A stretch of DNA of 64,000 bases from Candidatus Nitrosopumilus sp. GTDB lineage: Archaea; Thermoproteota; Nitrososphaeria; Nitrososphaerales; Nitrosopumilaceae. The DNA lies in contig JACERO010000075.1 in assembly GCA_013911135.1 (NCBI GenBank), positions 1 through 64,000 on the forward strand. Direction: 5' to 3'. Made by a program: the position numbers and the translations under genes. Each line of letters begins with the position of its first letter. Within the stretch, counting starts at the first letter, position 1. The notes beneath the pieces are model-generated. The model was not told the origin of the DNA, ran no database searches, and was given only the letters and a program-made list of their open reading frames with translations. Below, piece by piece: positions 60,801 through 64,000 of this stretch.

Positions 60801-63101
60801 GATAAAGATACCTGTGTTGTCACCTGTTTCTTCAACTTCAATTCTGATGATTTGGTTTGCAATCCTTTCGGATGCTTGCACACCATCATCACTAAAGCCG
60901 AATGAGAAGAAGTCTACTACAATTGGATTAGCAGCTAAACCGTTACCATTGATAGTGGTATTACCACTTGTAACAATAGCGATACCAATTGAATTGGTAG
61001 CTGTGGTTGTAGATGTACCTTCTGTAGCACCATTGAATATGGCATCATTGACTGTTGTGTTTAAGCCTGTGAGGCTTTGTGCAGCAACATTGTTAACAAG
61101 TCCAAGAACACCTACGGTTGATGCTGTAACATTTGTACCAGCGGCGTTAATAATACCGTCAGTACCAGATGTATTCAACAAGTAAACATCATAAGTGTTG
61201 GTTGTGGATAGACTGTTAAGATCTACATTCAAGAAGTTGTGTCCAGTGAAGAATGCACCAGTTTCATCAGTGATTGTAGATGTCAAATCTGAGAATGTTG
61301 TACCTAAGTCAATGATCAATCCACTAGCAAAGTTAGTTGTGTTAAGATCAGTAGCAGTAGTGTTTGTAATGATTGCTCTTTCACTGAATGAATCAACGGC
61401 TGCTGTTGCAGTAACGTTTCTGTGACCATTACTAGCAAAAGTGTTCAAATCACCAGCGTTAGAAGAACCGGTTAAGGTAATTCCTGGCCATCCAACATAC
61501 AATACTTGTGGAGTTGAAGTGCCTTCACCCAAAGTAAATGGATCACCAGTTTCTAATGCTGGGATTATTGTTATATCTGGATTAGATACAACAAGATCTT
61601 CATCTACTCTACTGTTTTTGTTTTGATCTGCATCAACAACTTCAACGGGGATTTCTTCACCAGAATTCCATTCATCATCGATTGGTTGAATTTCAACCGA
61701 TCCATATGAGTAATCTGTATTGATAGATACTGGACTTGCGTTATAATCTATAGTTGCAGAGGTACCTTGTAAAGCACCATCAGTAATTATGAGTATAGAA
61801 GTATCAGTACTATCGTCAAAGGTGCGGAATTCACCCGTATTTGGTTCGTATTCAGTAATTGTAACTGGTTGTGTGTTACGAGCTAAACCATTATCTGCTA
61901 TACCACCAACGATACAAGTTTCTGCTGCTTGAGCATCAGAACAAGTAATCACAGTGTCCTGGTTGTCTTGAAGTGTCAAGACAGGAGTAGATACTGATTG
62001 TGCATTAGTATCTATAATCAAGACAGCATTATCTCGGATCATCATAGTTGATAATACAGGAGAGATATCGATGATACCACCTGTAATACCTGCACCTTGA
62101 ATACCACCACTTTCATCAAATACTTGATAATTTGTGGATGCTCCATCATTATCTCCTGCGGCTGTGTCAGCTGCAAGATAAGTAGAGTTGGTACCAAATG
62201 TCCAAGAGTCTTCGTCAGTAGGGTCAATATTCAACCATGTATCCCAAATGATAGCGTGAACTGCAGCACCTTGAGGATAGACTTCTCTATCGATGTCTAC
62301 TCTAGTTACTGCGTTCTCTTCATCGTCTAGCAGTTGATCAACTGTATCAAAGGTAAGTGTAACCGATTGAGGATCACCACCTTTGTCATACAGTACTTTA
62401 ACTGGACCAGTTGGATTTAGGTCATATAGTTGAATGAAAGGCCAGAAATTTACATCTCTAAGATCAATTTGACCTATGTCAGTTGCAAAGAATGTATTAA
62501 TATCCTCTGCTTCTCTGACGACATTTTCATGCAGTGTACCATTAGCTGCTGTACCACTGAATGCAGTACAGTCTGCTACTGGTGTTGTATCTTGAGCTGC
62601 GGTACCATTTACGCCTCCTGTTGCATTTGTTGCAACAGCTATTGCAACAGTTTGAGAAAATAATGCTGTATTATCATCTGAAAATATTGTGGAAGTTTTT
62701 CCACAAAATGTACCGAAGTCAAGTCCGGCAAGAGCGCCGGCTGTAGTAACACCTTCTGTTGTGGCGTCTGCAATATATGCCTGAGTTGCGTCTGCAAAGT
62801 AAGCATACCATTTACCATCTGTGCTTTGAACCATTCTAAGTTCATTGCCTCCAACGGTAACGGTTGGTTCACCTTTTGATTCATCTGTATCAATAAGAGC
62901 TGGATCAGTGACAATAACCTCAATTACTTGAGGTCCTGACATGAAATCCTGAAACCTTGAGCTTTCTGCGGAGACAAATAGGTCGGGGTTGGCTGCATGT
63001 GCGGCTGGCATAAAGCCAGGAAATGCAAAGGTCATACCACCAGCGACCATAATTGTCATTAATGTAAGACTAGTTATTTTTCGTCCTAATTCGTTATTCA
63101 T
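57816..63101 (-). CDS. S-layer protein
   Basis: The main surface-lattice protein, 1761 residues with a signal peptide (ITSLTLMTIMVAGGMTFAFP). The mature protein is acidic, Thr/Asp/Gly-rich and built of repeated immunoglobulin-like domains with calcium-like DxDxD loops (DVDLNVDSDLNDIYT, DPDFDINPAGVDF). Each repeat often contains the phrase ETGxxTGIFEGxV (ETGDNTGIFIGSLEYVMV; ETGTDTGIFTGEVILTG). It ends in a module resembling other surface proteins here (AYTATVFVWESVDNP). The codons are more G/C-rich than average. No anchoring helix is seen, so it is retained by the lattice or partner proteins. Confidence 0.93.
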   Translation of the reverse strand: MNNELGRKITSLTLMTIMVAGGMTFAFPGFMPAAHAANPDLFVSAESSRFQDFMSGPQVIEVIVTDPALIDTDESKGEPTVTVGGNELRMVQSTDGKWYAYFADATQAYIADATTEGVTTAGALAGLDFGTFCGKTSTIFSDDNTALFSQTVAIAVATNATGGVNGTAAQDTTPVADCTAFSGTAANGTLHENVVREAEDINTFFATDIGQIDLRDVNFWPFIQLYDLNPTGPVKVLYDKGGDPQSVTLTFDTVDQLLDDEENAVTRVDIDREVYPQGAAVHAIIWDTWLNIDPTDEDSWTFGTNSTYLAADTAAGDNDGASTNYQVFDESGGIQGAGITGGIIDISPVLSTMMIRDNAVLIIDTNAQSVSTPVLTLQDNQDTVITCSDAQAAETCIVGGIADNGLARNTQPVTITEYEPNTGEFRTFDDSTDTSILIITDGALQGTSATIDYNASPVSINTDYSYGSVEIQPIDDEWNSGEEIPVEVVDADQNKNSRVDEDLVVSNPDITIIPALETGDPFTLGEGTSTPQVLYVGWPGITLTGSSNAGDLNTFASNGHRNVTATAAVDSFSERAIITNTTATDLNTTNFASGLIIDLGTTFSDLTSTITDETGAFFTGHNFLNVDLNSLSTTNTYDVYLLNTSGTDGIINAAGTNVTASTVGVLGLVNNVAAQSLTGLNTTVNDAIFNGATEGTSTTTATNSIGIAIVTSGNTTINGNGLAANPIVVDFFSFGFSDDGVQASERIANQIIRIEVEETGDNTGIFIGSLEYVMVNQLNIFDESTYLNITPIADDPSFIVIEDLTDEDAPQVSYLDVDQEGELTTVSDREAAPSHSGVVSLNQDSYKIADTVIITLEDVDLNVDSDLNDIYTVVNLGVDDTTGSDDVDNDQVGVDVGDGSVTPVSGTNLETLSFGSQGRLLDVTFDDAKWTNEDPCDPGGFDGLAATQFTLKETGASTGVFEGSFLIQADWCRPDGAIGTTGVPETTTGLDIEVNYVDYRDASGEIIEVGDSAGVRANTGSVSLDRTVYPVPFGGSGDFTANSSEAPAGRSLFPVHATGLGDALTVLDDTAGETLVGGDLTIHVRVNDPDFDINPAGVDFIAANTTNTLTTGTTGDAVGPIKISVIRGSDEVVLGYAGGPTALDGLLDVGDDAPTATRQLGPIDEIDPSSGIYELDLSIRYTDGPASATCPSGSKYTPLDGTTAADNNESARFDAASASGQDYCILQGDILQVEYTDPADASGDQNTVTDSATFDLRNGVLQSDKSVYIIGSDMILTLIEPDFDLDNDGAETYDLDLIEWDSDAATTTMGNLGVTGAAVAFDPEPTDFRETGDSTGIFQIVIEIPQELNSDTLERGEEIILEYTDWGPSGSDYVGDEDEDVNITLFTSNFGATVELDQKVYTWTDKVYITIVAPDHNFDGDLIDEIGNEAADPIKVSTRGFDLDNYKLVETGTDTGIFTGEVILTGFTTQDADGDGTGSDASGLISTDNGGPTDGLLPTDDDDGLTVSFEFSEDETVVGSALIRWNIGETQWLEASYPASGTGVVRVIDPDMNFNPEAVDNFEVDVWSDSDAGGIDLTVTETNEATGIFEGTVFFTTTDESSGHRLRVAEGDTVTAEYEDNTLPDPYTTADELDITATTLIGTVVPPLERAPAANLRTVDAFGNSLDSVSVDQQVQFTADLANGQDREQVFAYLLQVQDSDGVTVKLDWITGSLSSGQSFSPAVSWTPSGAGAYTATVFVWESVDNPTALSPPVSITVNVN

Positions 63102-63128
63102 GTTATTGATAATTTTCTTTAAAATTTG

Positions 63129-63136
63129 TATTTAAG
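63129..63136 (-). promoter_or_regulatory. TATA box of the S-layer gene
   Basis: The minus strand reads cttaaata about 28-35 bases before the S-layer ATG, implying a very short leader. The 215-base gap (63102-63316) beyond it is extremely A/T-rich with repeated ATATTTT-type stretches and holds no other gene that I can see. Confidence 0.55.
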
Positions 63137-63316
63137 CCTAATGGACGATTTGTCCACAATTTGAGAAAATATTGTGATTTTTGTAAGAAATTCCAGGTTT
63201 TTATAAAAATATTATAAAATATGGTTATAAAAATCATATTTTACCGCCTTATCTATTGTTTGATCTTTAAATTTTTCATATTTTTCATATAATTTATGAA
63301 ATTTTTACAGCCTATT

Positions 63317-64000
63317 TTACGCCTTGATCTCTTTACCGAGGAGACTTTTGTATAATGCTATTGCATCAGCCTCATCTTTTGAGCCTACCACAACAGCAGA
63401 TCCCTTTTTCATAAAACTAACAGAGAGATCATTTGTTTTCATGGATAATCCCAGAGTACCTTGATTCTCAACTATGAATCCCTTTTCTTTTGCAATTGTA
63501 ATGACACCATTTACATTAAGATCAAATGTTTCAGTTGGAGTAATCGAATAAGTTCGCTTGCCACGATTTCGTCCACATAATTCTTCTAGAATTAATTCTT
63601 CTTTTGGTACAACTTCAAGTTTACCTGTTCCACAAATTGGACATTCATCAGCTCTGAATGTTCTTGTACTGTTAAAGTCAAGATTTTCTAAATCAATGTG
63701 TAAAATTCTTTCAGACAGACTAGGTTTTTTTCCAATAATAATTTTTACAGCTTCTGCAACTTCAATTCCTCCAACAATTGAAAGTATTGATGGATGTACT
63801 CCTTCAATACTACATGTTGGCATTGTGTCTTCATCTAATTCAGGAAACATACAAAAGTAACATGCACTTTGTTTTGGTAAAACTGTAAATGCTTGTCCTG
63901 AAACTCCAACTGCAGCTCCTGTTACAAATGGAATATTAAATTGAACACATGCTTTGTTTAATGCATATCTAGCATTGACACTATCAAGTGCATCAATTAC
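63317..64000 (-). CDS. ThiF/MoeB/HesA-family adenylyltransferase (5' end beyond window)
   Basis: E1-like enzyme that adenylates the C-terminus of a ubiquitin-like sulphur carrier (thiamine, molybdopterin or Urm1/SAMP pathways). The reading frame is open to the window edge, so the ATP-binding half is not seen. Visible are the DALDSVNARYALNKACVQFN helix, a zinc CxxC (ACYFCMFPELDED), the active-site cysteine segment TCSIEGVHPSILSIVGGIEV and a second zinc pair in DECPICGTGKLE. The extra C-terminal domain (about 110 residues, EELCGRNRGKRTYSITPTET) follows the ThiF core. The ORF track start (63850) is internal. Confidence 0.85.
   Translation of the reverse strand, partial: VIDALDSVNARYALNKACVQFNIPFVTGAAVGVSGQAFTVLPKQSACYFCMFPELDEDTMPTCSIEGVHPSILSIVGGIEVAEAVKIIIGKKPSLSERILHIDLENLDFNSTRTFRADECPICGTGKLEVVPKEELILEELCGRNRGKRTYSITPTETFDLNVNGVITIAKEKGFIVENQGTLGLSMKTNDLSVSFMKKGSAVVVGSKDEADAIALYKSLLGKEIKA

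Noticed and set aside
60763-61185. 140-aa plus-strand ORF within the S-layer gene
   Set aside because: Antisense shadow produced by the Thr/Asp-rich S-layer codons.

Overview
The window comes from an ammonia-oxidising archaeon of the Nitrososphaerota (Thaumarchaeota), most likely a marine or low-salinity Nitrosopumilus/Nitrosarchaeum relative. The basis is a complete amoC-amoX-amoA cluster with a divergent amoB, a very large S-layer protein gene, archaeal-type translation genes (S15, S3Ae, TBP, KEOPS subunits, archaeosine transglycosylase, Taw1), AT-rich DNA, TATA boxes sitting about 25-30 bp before starts (leaderless style), and tRNAs with archaeal introns.

Layout. 0-6 kb: truncated EVE gene, an unexplained structured region, pheT-pheS, trpS, a repeat-rich zinc protein. 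6-13 kb: coaD, secreted proteins (one broken by a stop codon), tRNA-Ala, tRNA-Ile, tRNA-Leu with introns, tRNA-Thr, a cobalamin-fold-like HTH regulator, a solitary Dam-type methylase. 13-17.2 kb: ammonia monooxygenase cluster plus three further conserved-looking membrane genes, two of which are candidates for the recently described AmoY/AmoZ subunits. 17.2-23.4 kb: informational operon (rps15, DHH/RecJ-like, pcc1, serS, rps3ae, exosome-linked RNA-binding protein) and a geranylgeranyl reductase for archaeal lipids. 23.5-26.2 kb: type II NADH dehydrogenase with an N-terminal zinc finger, a membrane protein and a doubly broken DM13-domain gene. 26.3-35.2 kb: MoxR/VWA pair, a PLP synthase-rhodanese fusion, ASCH protein, TBP, a PD-(D/E)XK-like protein, a PII protein with paired hairpins downstream, an Lrp-type sensor, Dus. 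35.2-39.8 kb: two tandem secreted calcium-binding repeat proteins with recent internal duplications. 40-49.9 kb: tRNA modification and genome-maintenance genes (Taw1, a frameshifted RdgB, Bud32, Kae1, YchF, AK6, TgtA, beta-CASP nuclease, Ogg) and a ferredoxin. 50.2-52.9 kb: a respiratory Rieske/cytochrome b/cupredoxin operon. 52.9-63.1 kb: a secreted subtilase, a membrane-anchored surface protein and the S-layer protein. The window ends inside a ThiF/MoeB-type gene.

How they fit together: the AMO, copper-containing complex III and NDH-2 genes form the energy metabolism; the S-layer, subtilase, thrombospondin-type-3 and other signal-peptide proteins form the cell surface; the rest is mostly core translation and RNA modification.

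A notable theme is the number of lesions. Three genes carry premature stops or frameshifts whose remaining sequence still reads as a good protein (6998-7567, 25437-26194, 40986-41532), and a fourth (EVE) is shortened. They are either recent pseudogenes or assembly/sequencing errors. I did not find phage, transposon, CRISPR or rRNA sequences, and no feature that clearly amounts to a new defence or metabolic system; the strongest leads are the AMO accessory genes, the structured RNA candidates, the HTH-cobalamin-fold regulator and the small membrane proteins.
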